Assembly (NCBI GenBank): GCA_030998225.1
Contig: JAPYXD010000704.1
Coordinates: 3,472,001-3,536,000, forward strand
Direction of reading: 5' to 3'
Length of the DNA: 64,000 nucleotides
Origin: Diplolepis rosae
Taxonomy: Eukaryota; Arthropoda; Insecta; Hymenoptera; Diplolepididae
The notes under the pieces were generated by a model. It was not told where the DNA came from, did not search any database, and saw nothing but the letters and a program-made list of their open reading frames with translations. This document shows positions 24,985 through 36,427 of the stretch, one piece after another (within the stretch, counting starts at the first letter, position 1; the number at the start of each line of letters is the position of its first letter). Made by a program: the position numbers and the translations under genes.

Positions 24985-25444
24985 ATGGAATAGAGAAAAA
25001 TTAATATTTTTAGATTTTAGCGTAAAAGAGAAGATTATTCTTGTCCTTTGAATCCGCGATTTTTCCATCAGCTTAAAGTGCACATTTGAATCGGATATTT
25101 CCGAAATTAATTGCTTTATATTTTCATAGCGACTGTCGCACTTTTCAGAGTTGTTTTCTATTCCACAAACGCAAACGTATTTTCGATTTTTTTAATTCCT
25201 TCTAATCATAGCGGTACGCATACCTCAAAGAGATGTTTTGTATTCCGCAAAGGTAAAGATATTTTGAGTTTATTTAATTCCTTCTAATCAGTTCATAAAA
25301 TATGTGTGATAAACTATTTTAATTCTTTCTTGTGGAATATAAGTTTTAAAATTTCAATTCTAATAAATTCAAGTCTGCGCCTCTAGAGTTAAAATAATTT
25401 TAATTCACATATTTGAATTGGTTTCATCTGCAATATATCAGGGG
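24985..25444. other. intergenic, nothing recognised
   Basis: AT-rich, no gene. It separates the LTR element from the mariner at 25445. Confidence 0.4.
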
Positions 25445-26717
25445 TGTTAGTTGAAGTTTGCCGGTTTTTTCAATAAAGAAAACACTTAATTCTCAAGGGA
25501 ATCTCAAAAATTTTGTATTCAAAGTATTGACCATCGGATTCTACACATTTTGCCCATCTTTTAGGCAAATCATGGATACCATTCCAAAAAAACTTTTTCT
25601 CTTTCAAGGCAAACCATTCGACCAGCTATTTTTCGACTTCTTCAAAATTGGCGAAGCGCTGCTCTGCGAGTGAGTGTCCCATTGGTGCGAAAAGGTGATA
25701 TTCGGACGGGGCGAGGTCTGGAGAGTACGGCGGGTGCGATAATATTTCCCAATTCAATGCTTTTAATGTGTTCTTCACCACTTTAGCGGTATGAGACGGT
25801 GCGTTGTCATGTTGTAGGATAACTCTGCCATGTCTTCGGGCCCATTCCTGCCGTTTTTCGATCAACGCATGATTCAAATTGATAATTTGTTGTCGGTAGC
25901 GATCCGTATTCACCGTCTCACCAGGATTTAATAACTCGAAGTACACCACACCACACTGGTCCCACCAAACACAGAGCATTGTCTTACGACCAAAGCGATT
26001 TGGCCTTGGAGTCGATGGGCTGACCTCACCAGGTGAAAGCCATGATTTTTTCCGCTTGGGGTTCTCGAAATAAATCCATTTTTCGTCCCCCGTGACAATT
26101 CAATGCAGAAAAGATTTCCCTTCGGACCATTGAAGCAGCATTTCACAAATGGTTTTTCGATTTTCCATTTGTCTATCGTTCAGTTGGTGTGGTACCCATT
26201 TTCCATACTTTTGGATTTTTCCCATAGCTTTTAAACGTTGGCAAATTGCTCCTCGGGTCACATTTAGTGCTTGTGCCAATTGTTGTTGCGATTGGGTTGG
26301 GTCTTCATCCAATAATGCCTGCAATTCCTCGTCTTCGAACTTTTTCGCTGCACCAGGATGTTCATTTTCTGTTAAATCGAAATCTCCACTTTTAAATTGA
26401 CGAAACCATGTCAGAGATGTTCTAATCACTGGAGCATGTTCACCATAAGTTTCTACCAGCAATCGATGAGCTTCAACTGCTTTTTTCTTTTGATGAAATA
26501 AGAAAAGCAACGAATGCCGCAAATGCGATTTACTTGGAACGAAACTCGACATATTCACTGAGGTAAACAACTATGATGCTATTATTTTGGCAGAATGTAA
26601 TTGTGTATTTTCGAAGGTTATTGTCCATAGAAAAATATGACATAGATGCCAAATCATAGAAATGTATACATATCTCTAGCGACATCTATGAGTAAAACCG
26701 GCAAATTTCAACTAACA
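25445..26717 (-). mobile_element. mariner element, mauritiana-like
   Basis: A 1.27-kb element with terminal inverted repeats TGTTAGTTGAA.TTTGCCGG on both sides and a single minus-strand transposase gene filling the interior. Both ends are preserved, so the copy could still be mobilised in trans. Confidence 0.85.
25470..26552 (-). pseudogene. mariner transposase with DD34E triad and two nonsense codons
   Basis: A cut-and-paste transposase of about 360 codons. N-terminal paired helix-turn-helix region (KSGDFD, LQALLDEDPTQ, VTRGAICQRLKAMG) with the WVPH linker; catalytic core TGDEKW (first Asp), QHDNAPSH (second Asp), then YSPDLAPSEYHLF. Counting from the second Asp there are 34 residues to a Glu where mariners normally have Asp. 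The frame is continuous except for TGA at 26100-26102 and TAG at 25626-25628. The start at 26552 (MSSFVP) is my choice; an upstream in-frame ATG lies at 26570. Confidence 0.85.
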
Positions 26718-27047
26718 GTCGAAATCTCGAGCAAGTTTTACGTTTTTAGGTACTGCTTACCTCCTGCTTCTTCTCATTTACCACTGTTTTGATACTTTTC
26801 AAAATATTTAGAACCTGAATTAATCCTTATTCGTTACGCTGTTCAAAACAGAAGCAAACTCAATGCAATTTTTCCCCCTGAAAAACTTCTCAAACGTGGA
26901 CAAATTGCCTTTTTCAGCACAGTTCGGCTTAAACAAGGGGCTAGTTTCAGGTTCTAATTACATTGAAGAGTATCAAAGCAGTGGTAAATGAGAAAAAGCA
27001 GGAGGTAAGCATTACCTAAAAACGTAAAACTTGCTCGAGATTTCGAC
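26717..27047. mobile_element. 331-bp foldback element
   Basis: Inverted arms of about 75 bp begin AGTCGAAATCTCGAGCAAG and contain GCAGGAGGTAAGC. Non-coding interior. Its left end touches the 3' TIR of the mariner. Confidence 0.75.
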
Positions 27048-27948
27048 TCGAGTCTCCTCAATGTTATCAGGGATTAATGTATTTTTTAACACATTTGAAT
27101 AAATTATTGAAATATAAATAAATATAAATTTTAATATTTTCCAACTATATAAGTTATTAATCAATTTAATAATGAAAAAAGTAGGATAAATAAGATACTT
27201 CATAAATATGTAATAGTAATTAAATAGCAATGATAGTTGATAATAAACTAAATTAACGAAGTTTAGTACAAGAAATAAAGTGTAATATTGTACCAGAATT
27301 ATTAATTTTTATTTTTATTTTATTGTAAGTATTTATAATGGAGCACTGGTAAAAATATTTATATTACAAATTTAATCCAATGTCATCTAATAAATCATAT
27401 ATGGCAGTTGTAATACAATACACCAAATATACGTTCAATATATTAATTAAAAAATGCTTATATAATTCAGATTGATTTTTTCTTTTCCAATTACAAATTA
27501 AAATTTAATACAAAATATTTATTAACGAGAAAAATATCCATACATTTAAATTCTACCTAGAGTTTTCAAAGTGGAATTCTTTTAAGCCTTTCTATTCCTT
27601 CTTTTGCATTCTTCTACTTATTAATTCTTTTTAATACGCTTCCGTTACATTTTACTTGGTCGATGCAAAAAAATAGGGTTCGCTCTTCTTCAATTCCCGC
27701 TGGTGGATTTTTAGACAGAGGAAAAATCGCTTATTCGTAGGAATACAAATTCTTAGTTATTCTCTATTCAGCTCTGATTATCGGGATCCTTTCATATTTA
27801 TATTATAATTATTTTATATTACTATTATTTAAACATAATTAAATATTAATTAATCATAGCGAGCTTTATGCTGGGTATGATAAAGAAAAGTATATTACAC
27901 TATTTTAGCATTTCGTCCCGGGAAGAAATTGAGGGACTGGATGCAGTA
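27048..27948. other. intergenic, very AT-rich
   Basis: No supported gene or structured repeat. Confidence 0.4.
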
Positions 27949-28052
27949 GAGGCACATAAAACTTTCTTGCGCTAAAACTAAGCCCCTGGAGGCTAAAAAA
28001 AAATCGAATTTCAATTTTTAAGGGATATATCTGGATGTGGAATTTTATCACG
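27949..28052 (+). repeat. left arm of a distant inverted repeat
   Basis: About 100 bp matching 30022-30124 in inverse orientation, with shared words CACATAAAA.CTTTCT, CCCCTGGA.GCT and GGATATATCTGGATGTG. It may be one terminus of a ~2.2-kb transposon now filled with other insertions. Confidence 0.6.
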
Positions 28053-28128
28053 CGACTTTTTATGTGATATTGGTATAAAAGACTTACCATTTTTGGATAA
28101 AATCATACTATTTTAGTATGGCAGTGTT

Positions 28129-28520
28129 GTATCCCAAAATAGTAAATGCATATACGAAATTCGCACAAAAGTAAAACGAATGTGTTGCGATTTTCGTAAA
28201 TTCAGATTTGTGGGAAATTCGGAAAAGATTTTTTCATAGCGCCTCCTTTGAAAATCCGATTTTCGGTACCTGTAGAGCGGGTTGAAACTACGATTTCCAA
28301 CCCTAGGGTTGAAAGTCGCTGTTTCAACCCGCTCCACAGCCAATCAGATTCTCAAAAGAGTTGCTATGAAAAATAGTATACATTACTCGAAACAAAACAC
28401 AGCGATAGCATTTCGTGTGATTGCAGCCCTCGTTTCACTCGGGCAGAGCAAACTTCACACTCATGCAATCGCTCTGTTTCGCCCCTTGTAATGTAATATA
28501 CTATTTTCGGTGTAGGATAC
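28129..28520. mobile_element. ~390-bp MITE-like palindromic element
   Basis: Imperfect terminal inverted repeats GTATCC...AAAATAGTA at both ends, plus an internal hairpin at 28276-28336 (GAGCGGGTTGAAAC with complement GTTTCAACCCGCTC around AACCCTAGGGTT). No coding capacity. Confidence 0.45.
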
Positions 28521-28974
28521 TCTAATTCGACCTAACTCAAAAGCGACCTCAAACTTTCATATTGTATACAAAGCAAAGCGAGCGATTATTCTGTTATTTC
28601 TTCTGAATGAAGATTAAATTGTATCTCAAATTAATTAGTTGAGTTTGAAATTTCTGCCACTGCCTACATTTTTGGAGAATCATTAGTCGCGTATCAGATA
28701 GGATACGTTGCCGACAGGTGTCCTAGTAGACAATTTCAAACTCTTATATCGCAAATAATGCCAATGAATTCAAATATTAAAGAATTTTGAAAGCATATTA
28801 AATTGTATATTTTCTTTTTAAAAGTTCATTAAAAATTGAATAAAATTCATGAGTGTTTTGTGGACTGACTTTTGTTAAATTTTTATTCATTATGAAATTT
28901 AATTAATATTGTATTATTATGAGAAAATCTGAAGTAACGAGAGAACGTTGCACGTCGATAAACCCCAGAGTCTA

Positions 28975-29640
28975 CCAGGTGTACAAGTATGAAACCGGTA
29001 ATTTTTTTGAGAAAATACACGTTTATTTAATAAAAATGGTTATACATTCAATCTTCAAAGTAATGGCCATTGCTAGCCACACATTTTTCCCATCTCTCTG
29101 GCAATTTGTGTATGCCTCGCCAAAAAAATTGTTCGTTTTTTGAGTCAAACCAGTCATCGAGCCATTTTTTCACATTTTCGTACGAATCGAAGCGCTGTTC
29201 AGCAAGTGCGTGCTCGATTGATGAAAATAAGTGGTAGTCAGATGGAGCTAAGTCTGGTGAATAAGCCGCATGGGGGAGGGCTTCCCAGCTGTACGAATTT
29301 ACCAATTCCCGAGTCTTTTTTGTTCGATGTGCTGGTGCATTGTCATCAAGAAAAATCATGCGGCACCCATCTTCCCACCTTCAAAATCAATCCCATGGCT
29401 TTTAAACGTTGAGAAATGCATTGTTGGGTCACATTTAATTGTTCTGCAAGTTGTTATTGCGTTTGACCATCATCTTCATCCAATAATGCTTGCAATTCGG
29501 CATCTTCAAACTTTTTCGGTGGTTTTCCACGTTCTTCGTTTCTCACATCGAAATCGCCACTTTTAAACTTATTGAACCACTCGTTGCACTGTGTTTTGCC
29601 TAGAGCATGCTGGCCGTAAGCTTCCACAAGCATTCACTCG
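28975..29640 (-). pseudogene. internally deleted mariner (Mos1-like) fragment
   Basis: The terminal repeat CCAGGTGTACAAGTA at 28975 follows a TA. The minus-strand remnant retains the N-terminal helix-turn-helix (KSGDFDVR, LQALLDEDDGQTQ, a stop, QLNVTQQCISQRLKAMG) and then jumps from the WVPH linker straight to the second catalytic Asp (FLDDNAPAH), losing the first Asp region. The third Asp (YSPDLAPSDYHLF) and C terminus (29048-29359) are intact. The opposite end and the extreme N terminus are missing beyond about 29640. Confidence 0.8.
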
Positions 29641-30021
29641 AAAATTCCAGCGTTGACACTAACTAAACATGATTACTCCTAAACTATTAAAGATTTTGAT
29701 CTAAAACTTTTCAAAAAACTTGATTACAGTTTTGTCCAAATTTTTGTTCAGAGAAGTTTTTGCTTGCTCAAATTCTCTCAATTAACGAAATGCTGGAAGT
29801 TACAAAAGTTCGATTCACACCAAGCACCATCAAAAAAATTAATAACAATTTCCCAAGAACATCTGTTTAAATTGCTGTCACTCAATCAGTCTAAGGATAC
29901 CCTGAAATGAATTTCTTGAAAATTTAATCAAAAAATTGTAAAAATTGACGAGCAGGACACAAGTTGAAATGAAAAATGGATTTTGCTACAGTTTTTTGTC
30001 CACAGGAAAAAAAATACACAA

Positions 30022-30124
30022 TAAACTTTCACATCCAGATATATCCTTTAAAAATAAAAATTTGAATTTTTTCTGAAAGCTTCCAGGGGATTTAGTTTTT
30101 GCACGAGAAAGTTTTTATGTGGCT
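30022..30124 (-). repeat. right arm of the distant inverted repeat
   Basis: Inverse match to 27949-28052; see that entry. Non-coding. Confidence 0.6.
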
Positions 30125-30263
30125 AGGGTTTAGGACCACAGCTTGCATACTATTGAACTTCTTTTTTCTTAAGGGGTTAGGCCACTCTAGAGGCAGAAAA
30201 AAATAGGCATATTTTGTGATTTTTTTCAGCGAAACAGTAAAATAAATCGAGATTACAAAATAC

Positions 30264-30387
30264 CTGCCACACTTTGGCGATCACGCGCCCATAGCTAGCG
30301 GCAGGAAATCTGCCGATCGTCGGCTTCTTTCAGTTTGGCAGATTTCCTGCCGCTAGCTATGGACGCGTGATCGCCAAAGTGTGGCAG
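30264..30387. repeat. 124-bp hairpin with 51-bp arms
   Basis: CTGCCACACTTTGGCGATCA at one end and its exact complement at the other; the arms are nearly perfect and the loop is about 22 bases. GC-rich relative to its surroundings. It lies 300 bp upstream of the THAP gene remnant. Confidence 0.8.
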
Positions 30388-30685
30388 TTAGATGCACGCA
30401 CACTCTGGGCGCGTGACGCCACAACAATATACGCCTTGAAAATTTTTCAAATATGTACAAAATCGAATCCTTAGAGCAAAATAACATAAGTTACAATAAA
30501 ATTTATCAAAAATATACAATCATTTTTTATATATAATAATTTAATGCAATAGTGTATTTCAAAGGCGCTGAAAATCGCGCGCTTAGCCAGTGACGTCACT
30601 AGGAAGATGTAAATGTCAATAACCGTGTTATTTGCTCTGCAAAATCAATTAAAAAGTAAATTAAAGGAAAGATTTGCCGCGGAAA

Positions 30686-31080
30686 ATGGTGAAAAATTGT
30701 TTCGTGCCCTGTTGCCCAAATTCTTCCGCTAAAACACCATCGAAAGTGTTTTATCGGTTCCTAAGGAAGAAATTAGAAAAAAATGGATCACTGCAGCTCG
30801 TCTTAAAGATCGAGTATCTTTACAGTCGGGCTTGTTCTGTTGCGAGGATCATTTTAAGGTAAGTTTCATTCTGAAAATCAAGAATCTTGTAGTTTGCAAA
30901 CACTGAAAAAAAATTTTACCGTATAATACAATAGATGATCACTATAAGGTTATAACATTTCAAATGTGACATTAAGTAAGCTTATTTTTTATTGTTTAGT
31001 TGGAGGATCTTGAACACCTCATGAGATTCAAATTGGATCCTTCTGGAAACTTACATTTAAAGGAAGGAGCAGTACATTGA
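30686..31080 (+). pseudogene. THAP-domain gene fragment (P-element-like or host THAP)
   Basis: THAP domains are C2CH zinc fingers that bind DNA in P-element transposases and many animal proteins. The ATG at 30686 opens with NCFVPCCPN (the cysteine pair) and KVFYRF. A one-base loss near 30757 breaks the frame; one frame over continues with KKWI.AARLKD and LFCCEDHF (the second Cys/His pair). A consensus donor at 30858/30859 (AAG|GTAAGT) joins exon 31000-31080 in frame (LEDLEHLMRFKLDPSG...KEGAV), which stops at TGA where the family has an AVP box. I see no transposase body downstream. Either a decayed P-type transposon 5' end or a retired THAP gene. Confidence 0.7.
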
Positions 31081-32060
31081 TTTTTCGCTTGCCAAAAAGT
31101 TCAAAAACGCATTTTTACTGTCACTGGTAATGGAAAATTGTATGTAAATTTTTTGTATTTTGTAAATTCTACTTGAAGCTAAGTGAAAAATACAGAATAT
31201 GTGTTGATTGAACTGAAATTCTTGTTAAATATACTAAAAAGTCATATTGTCCAAATAAGTACCAAAATTTCTGTAAATTTTACGAATCTTTTTTCTACAT
31301 GTGTGATAATATTTTTATTAATTCAGGTACCTTTTCTGAGTGAAATAGTTGTGATTTTGATAATTTTGAAAATTAATTTTTGATTATAAATACTGAATAA
31401 CTAATATTTGAATCAAAATAGCTATATAGAAACAGATATCCTTCGGGATTCCCGCTAATACTAAAAATCATTTTTCATCAAAATATCATTTATGTATGTT
31501 TTTTGTTGAAAAGCAGAATTAATTACACTGAATAATTTTTAAGTTATGATAAACGATTCTTTTTATGCTAGGATGATCTATGTACCACTCTCCTATAAAT
31601 AAGTTATACATATATAATATTCTATCATTTTCTTTTGAAGCCGTGATTCAGATTACAAGAAAGTAGAAACGAAGACAATAGAAATAAATAACGAAATCAG
31701 AAAAAAATTCTTCTCTGCATTGAAGAACATCACAGAATTATACAGTCTGTATTTTAATTTATGATTTCTACACACATTTTAGTGGAATAATATATGAAGA
31801 TATCTCTATGCAATATTTTATTAATCAACAGGTTTACTAAACTCATAAATTCAACCTATTCAAGCTGTTTCTTTTATGATGTAATTTTGAATTCTCTAGC
31901 AATATTGGTTACAGGATTTCAGGTAATCAAAATAATAAATAATGAACATATATTATTAATTTTGAAAGTACAACAGAGAGAGGAATATGGAAAGTCATAA
32001 ACAAATTTTGAATTGGAAAAAATTGTTACGTAAGATATTAAGATAAATTATTTTGTGTAG
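31081..32060. other. intergenic, nothing recognised
   Basis: AT-rich; no continuation of the THAP gene and no other supported feature. Confidence 0.4.
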
Positions 32061-32146
32061 ATTTGTATTTTATTTTTCAACATGATCTCCTTTTAACTGT
32101 AAACACTTTTCCAAGATTTCTCCAACTTTTTTAAGCCTTCCAAAAA

Positions 32147-32996
32147 TTAGGATTTCAGATGGTCCTCAAAATAGGCATCTGTTTGGGCGATGACCTCCTC
32201 GTTCGACGTGAACCCTTGTCTGCCGAGACATTTTTTCAAGTTTGAAAATAAAAAAAAGTCACTGGAAACCAAATCCCGTGAAAACGGTGGATATTGTAAT
32301 AATTCGAATTTTAATTCCATAATTTTGGCCATTGAAACTGAGCAGGTGTGCACCCGTGCATTGTCTTTATGAAAGAGGATCTTTTTCTTTTTTATATGAG
32401 GACGTTTTTTCATGATTTCTTCGCTCAACCGGTGCAATAACGACTCATAATACGCTCCAGTTATCGTTTGTCCTTTTTCCAAGTAATCGGTGTAAATTAT
32501 TACGCGTACATCCCAAAAAACCGTGGCCATCTCCTTGCCGGCCGATTTCACCGTCTTCGCCTTCTTTGGAGCCCGATCGCCTTCTGAAACCCACTGTCTT
32601 GACTGTTCCTTTCTCTCTGGAATGTAGTGGTGTATCAATGTTTCCTCGACGCAGAAGCTCGTCAGGATTGCGACGGAAAAGCGCCAAAATAGCCTCAGAG
32701 TCGAGCACACGATTGCATTTATTCTCCCCTTAGAGCAAACGTGGCACCCATCTTGACGAGATTTTTTTTACACCCAATTTTTCGTGCAAAATTGAAAACA
32801 TTGTACCTTGTGATATGCCTGGGGTCTCAACTACTTCGCGCATTTTGATTCGCCGGTCACTCAAAACCACATCGTGGATTTTGTCAATCATTTCGGGGGT
32901 AGTCGCTTCCACTGGACTTCCGGAACGATTTTTATCTATTGTGGATGAACGGCCACATTTGAACTCATTTACCCCATTGTAAACACTCGCAAACAC
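32147..32996 (-). pseudogene. decayed mariner transposase (irritans/cecropia-like)
   Basis: The helix-turn-helix portion (GRSSTIDKNRSGSPVEATTPEM, with LHEKLGVKK and RWVPRLL) ends in a stop, continues in frame to LALFRRNPDELLRR, then shifts frame near 32655. The next frame holds the catalytic region: VEETLIHHY, where the first catalytic Asp is replaced by Glu, then LFHKDNARVHT, and DLVSSDFFLF with the third Asp. Sequence to about 32060 resembles the mariner 3' end. The 5' terminus is missing. Confidence 0.85.
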
Positions 32997-33000
32997 AGGG

Positions 33001-33400
33001 GCCTGTACAATAATTATTTATTGAAAATCCTAATTATGAGAGTTAACTACAAATAAGATTAATAAGATAAACATAGTAACAATTGAAAGTTGAGGACTAG
33101 ACAAGCAAAAAATTATAGGGTTCTAATTAGTAAAATCCACTATTTCAAATAGTCAATTTTGCTATTTTTTAAGTGACCTATTTTCTTTTAATTTCAACAA
33201 TGAAATTTCACTATGAAATAGTGAAATTAATTATTTAACAGTAGTACTTGCGTGTATAGTGTTTGACTAGATTTTTTTGAAATTTGGTACAAGCATTCCT
33301 TTGATGTCGAACATTTCGTGAGCATTGTTTAAAAATTTCTGATTGTCCCATTTTTGAGTAATCAATCGTCGAAGTTGCGAATTGTCATAGACAATTACCG
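33001..33400. other. intergenic, nothing recognised
   Basis: AT-rich spacer with no supported gene between the dead mariner and the foldback at 33401. Confidence 0.4.
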
Positions 33401-34346
33401 CACTGAGAAAACGGTTTTGCTTGACCAAACAAAATTTTGTTGCCGCACCAAAATAATTTTGGGGTTATTTGTACAACGAAACTATTTTGTTGAGCCAGCA
33501 ACATTTTTTTGTTGGGTCTCCTTGTTAGTCTAACCAAAATGGTCAGTTGATATAACAAAAATGTTCTGTTAGTCTAACAAAACTGTTTTGTTGGCCTAAC
33601 AAAATTCTTCTGTTGAGGCAAAGAAATTTTTTTATCAGCCCAATAAATCATTTGATGGCTGAACAAAATTCGTTGGTTAGCCTGGCAAAATAGTTTTGTG
33701 GTCCTAACAAAATACTTTTGCTCTTCTGAAATTATATAATTTCCTAGCTTTATTTCAAATTTCATTTGAATTCTTAGCACTTCATTTTCTAAAAGTTTTG
33801 CGAGTAAGGAACTGCTGGTCTTGAGAGCGTCAAATGCTTCTTAATCTATACCTTGCTCTAAAAAGCAAAAAGTTAAGTCTTAATATATTTAGCAATTTAA
33901 TTTGAGACATATATAAAAAGTATTTAAAAATAATAAAATTTATAACGATATATATATATCTAGGTTAACATTTTGACTATACTTAATACTTACTTTTGAA
34001 GGTGTCAATGAGGCACCTTAAACCCCAGTCCTCTAGAAGACGTCTTGTTTCCTTGTCTGTCATATTATATTTAAATTAAACTCATCACATACAATCGACT
34101 AACGAAAATATTTTTCAATCGAGCATAGAGAACAACAGCGGCATCCGTCATATTAGACATGAACGTGTTCGCGTCTCCGGCTAACAATAATTGAACAACA
34201 TAATCAACAAAATAATTTTATGTCAGCAACAAAATATTTTGTCGCCAACAAAATAATTTTGCGATAACGACCAAAATTTTGCAACGGCAACAAAAACTGC
34301 TTAACAAAACGTTTTTGTTGTGATGCCTAAATTTTTTTTTTGGTGC
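33401..34346. mobile_element. foldback element with subterminal AACAAAA/TTTTGTT repeats
   Basis: Both flanks (33401-33730 and 34180-34346) are built from degenerate ~23-25-bp units, each a small palindrome such as TTTTGTTGGCCTAACAAAA. The outer ends carry CACTGAGAAAA and GCACCAAAA/TTTTGGTGC words. The centre (33780-34150) is non-coding. A nonautonomous DNA transposon is likely, with the units as candidate subterminal binding sites. The right end abuts the LINE RT fragment. Confidence 0.55.
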
Positions 34347-36217
34347 AAAGAGAAAAAGAGAGGTGTTCCTGTTTCCTAGCATAGGGCAGGTCCAGTCAAC
34401 TACGGCTATGGGGACTCCTTGTCTTATCATAGCTCTCCTGATCACTTCACTGGATGTGTGGTTAAAGGCACCCTCAATATCCATGAATGTTCCAATAGCG
34501 AATCCTTTAAGGTTCATTTGGTCCTCAATCAGATTCACCGCTTTGCTCAGGGCAGTTTCGGTCGAGTGACCTGCCCTGTAGGCATGCTGATCGCTGTGTA
34601 GTGGTTTTACCGTCAGGATCTTATCGCGGATGTATCTGTCCACGAGTCTCTCCACCGTTTTTAGTACGAAGGATGTAAGGCTGATTGGTCGGAAAGCCTT
34701 TGGAGATGTCCATCCGTTCTTGCCTGCTTTAGGTATAAATATTACCCTTGTCCCTCTCCAAGCCTTGGGGACATAACCCAGAGCCAGACTGGCCCTAGCA
34801 AGTCTCACTAGCGGCCCTATGATAGGGTCCCCAGCCCTCTGCAGAAGGACCGGGTAGATGCCGTCCGGACCTGGGGACTTGAAGGGGTTGAAAGACTTCA
34901 AGGCCCATCTGACCCTGGCTGGGGAGGCGATCTCCCGGGCCAGCCGCCCGCGTAAACTCAATTGGGTCGCGGGCAGCGGTCGGCCCTTTTGGGAGTTCCA
35001 CCCCACCTCCGTTGGACCTTTAAAGCCCGGGAAGTGCGCCATTGTCAGAAGGGTCAGGGTCTCCCTGTCCGACTCTGGTAGTCTTAGGGTGCTCAACATA
35101 GCTCCTGGGTTGCGGGCCAGTAATCTGTTCAGACTGGCCGCCTCCGCGCCCTTTTCTATGTCCGAACAGAAGGAGGCCCAGCTCTTATTCTTGGCCTCCC
35201 TGATTTCTTTCCTATATGCATCCCTAGTTGCATTAGATAAGTTCCATAGTTCTTCCGTATTGCCTTTCTTAGCCCGTCTGAACCTTTCTCGAGTTTCTTT
35301 GCGAAGCTTTTCAAGTTTCCTATTCCACCAGTGGGTCTCCCGCGCCTTCTTGATTTCCGAAGGTAAGCAGTTGAGTTCGTACGTAGTGATGATGGCCGAC
35401 GAGCATTGGTCAGCCGCCCTCTCAAGGGCATCTACGTCTTTGATTTCCATGGTTTTCCCATGGAGTGCAGCTTGTAGGCCTGTAGAATAACGCTCCCAGT
35501 TTGTTTTCCTCGGGTTCCTGACCCATGTGGGGCCAGAGGGTGCGTGTGATTCCAGTTCGTACAGTATCTGCATGTGGTCAGATAGAGAGGGTTCGTCTGA
35601 AACCCTCCATTTCTTTACTTTATCCCTAAAGCTCCCGGTGCAGACGGTAATTTCGATTACCTCTTCTCTCACAGAGCTCCGAAAGGTCGGTACAGTACCT
35701 GTATTTAGAATGTCCAAGTCAGTAGTGATTAGATAGTCCACTAGGTCCTCACCCATTCTGTTGGTGTCCGTGTTACCCACAGCTTATGGTGAGAGTTTGC
35801 ATCGCACCCCAAGAGCAGGGACAGGCCTCTTACCTTACAGTAGTCCACTAATGAGCGGACTTCCTCCGGTGGATGGGTCGCACTGTCATGGGGAAAGTAT
35901 GCCGATCCAATGACGAGCTTACCAATTCCTATTAGGTCGACTGAAGCCACCATGAGGTCTCTGGAGCAAAGATCCAGTAGTGGGACGATGTTGACGTTCT
36001 TCGCCAGAATGCATGTCCTCGGGTTGGGTGCCTCGGGGTACCTGTAACAAGAAATGCCAGCCCCCCCTAATCCCCTGATGACATCCCTATTTATCCAAGG
36101 TTCTTGGATAAGTGAGATGCCTGTGTGCATCACAGCTATGTTTTTCTGCAGAACCGCAGAGGCACTTTTGCTGTGATGCAAGTTAATCTGGATAATGGTT
36201 AAGCCGGATGCAGCCAT
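34347..36217 (-). pseudogene. LINE ORF2: AP endonuclease and partial reverse transcriptase
   Basis: ATG at 36217. The AP-type endonuclease has IQINLHHSK, IQEPW and LLLGCDANSHH. The frame breaks by one base near 35773 (HHKLWV... versus the continuing frame GNTDTNRMGEDL) and then runs through SLSDHMQI and the linker to the RT fingers/palm: SPGPDGIYP, RVIFIPKAGK, FRPISLTSF.LK..ERLV, HAYRAGHSTETAL and MDIEGAFN. It terminates after LGNRN, before the catalytic Asp-Asp. Confidence 0.85.
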
Positions 36218-36427
36218 TTAGGGCTGTTACGGCCTCTCCATTTCCATAGCAGGCCCTTCCTGCTCTCGGCCACTTTCCCGAAAGGCAATCTGGCCAAGAT
36301 GGTAGAAGGGCCTGTCGTTGAGGCCTGCTAGGGCTCTCGCCTGAGACTCAGGGACCTGAACGATTAGGAGGTGTTTTAATCCTCTCGTCGCGCTAGCCTC
36401 CTGAGGTCTCTCATGCCTGACAATGCG

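Noticed and set aside
28113..28491. Two small antisense ORFs as genes
   Set aside because: They lie within a palindromic MITE-like repeat and read through its internal hairpin; no domain.
34858..35490. Plus-strand ORF of 210 codons
   Set aside because: Antisense shadow of the LINE ORF2; the minus strand carries recognisable endonuclease and RT motifs.
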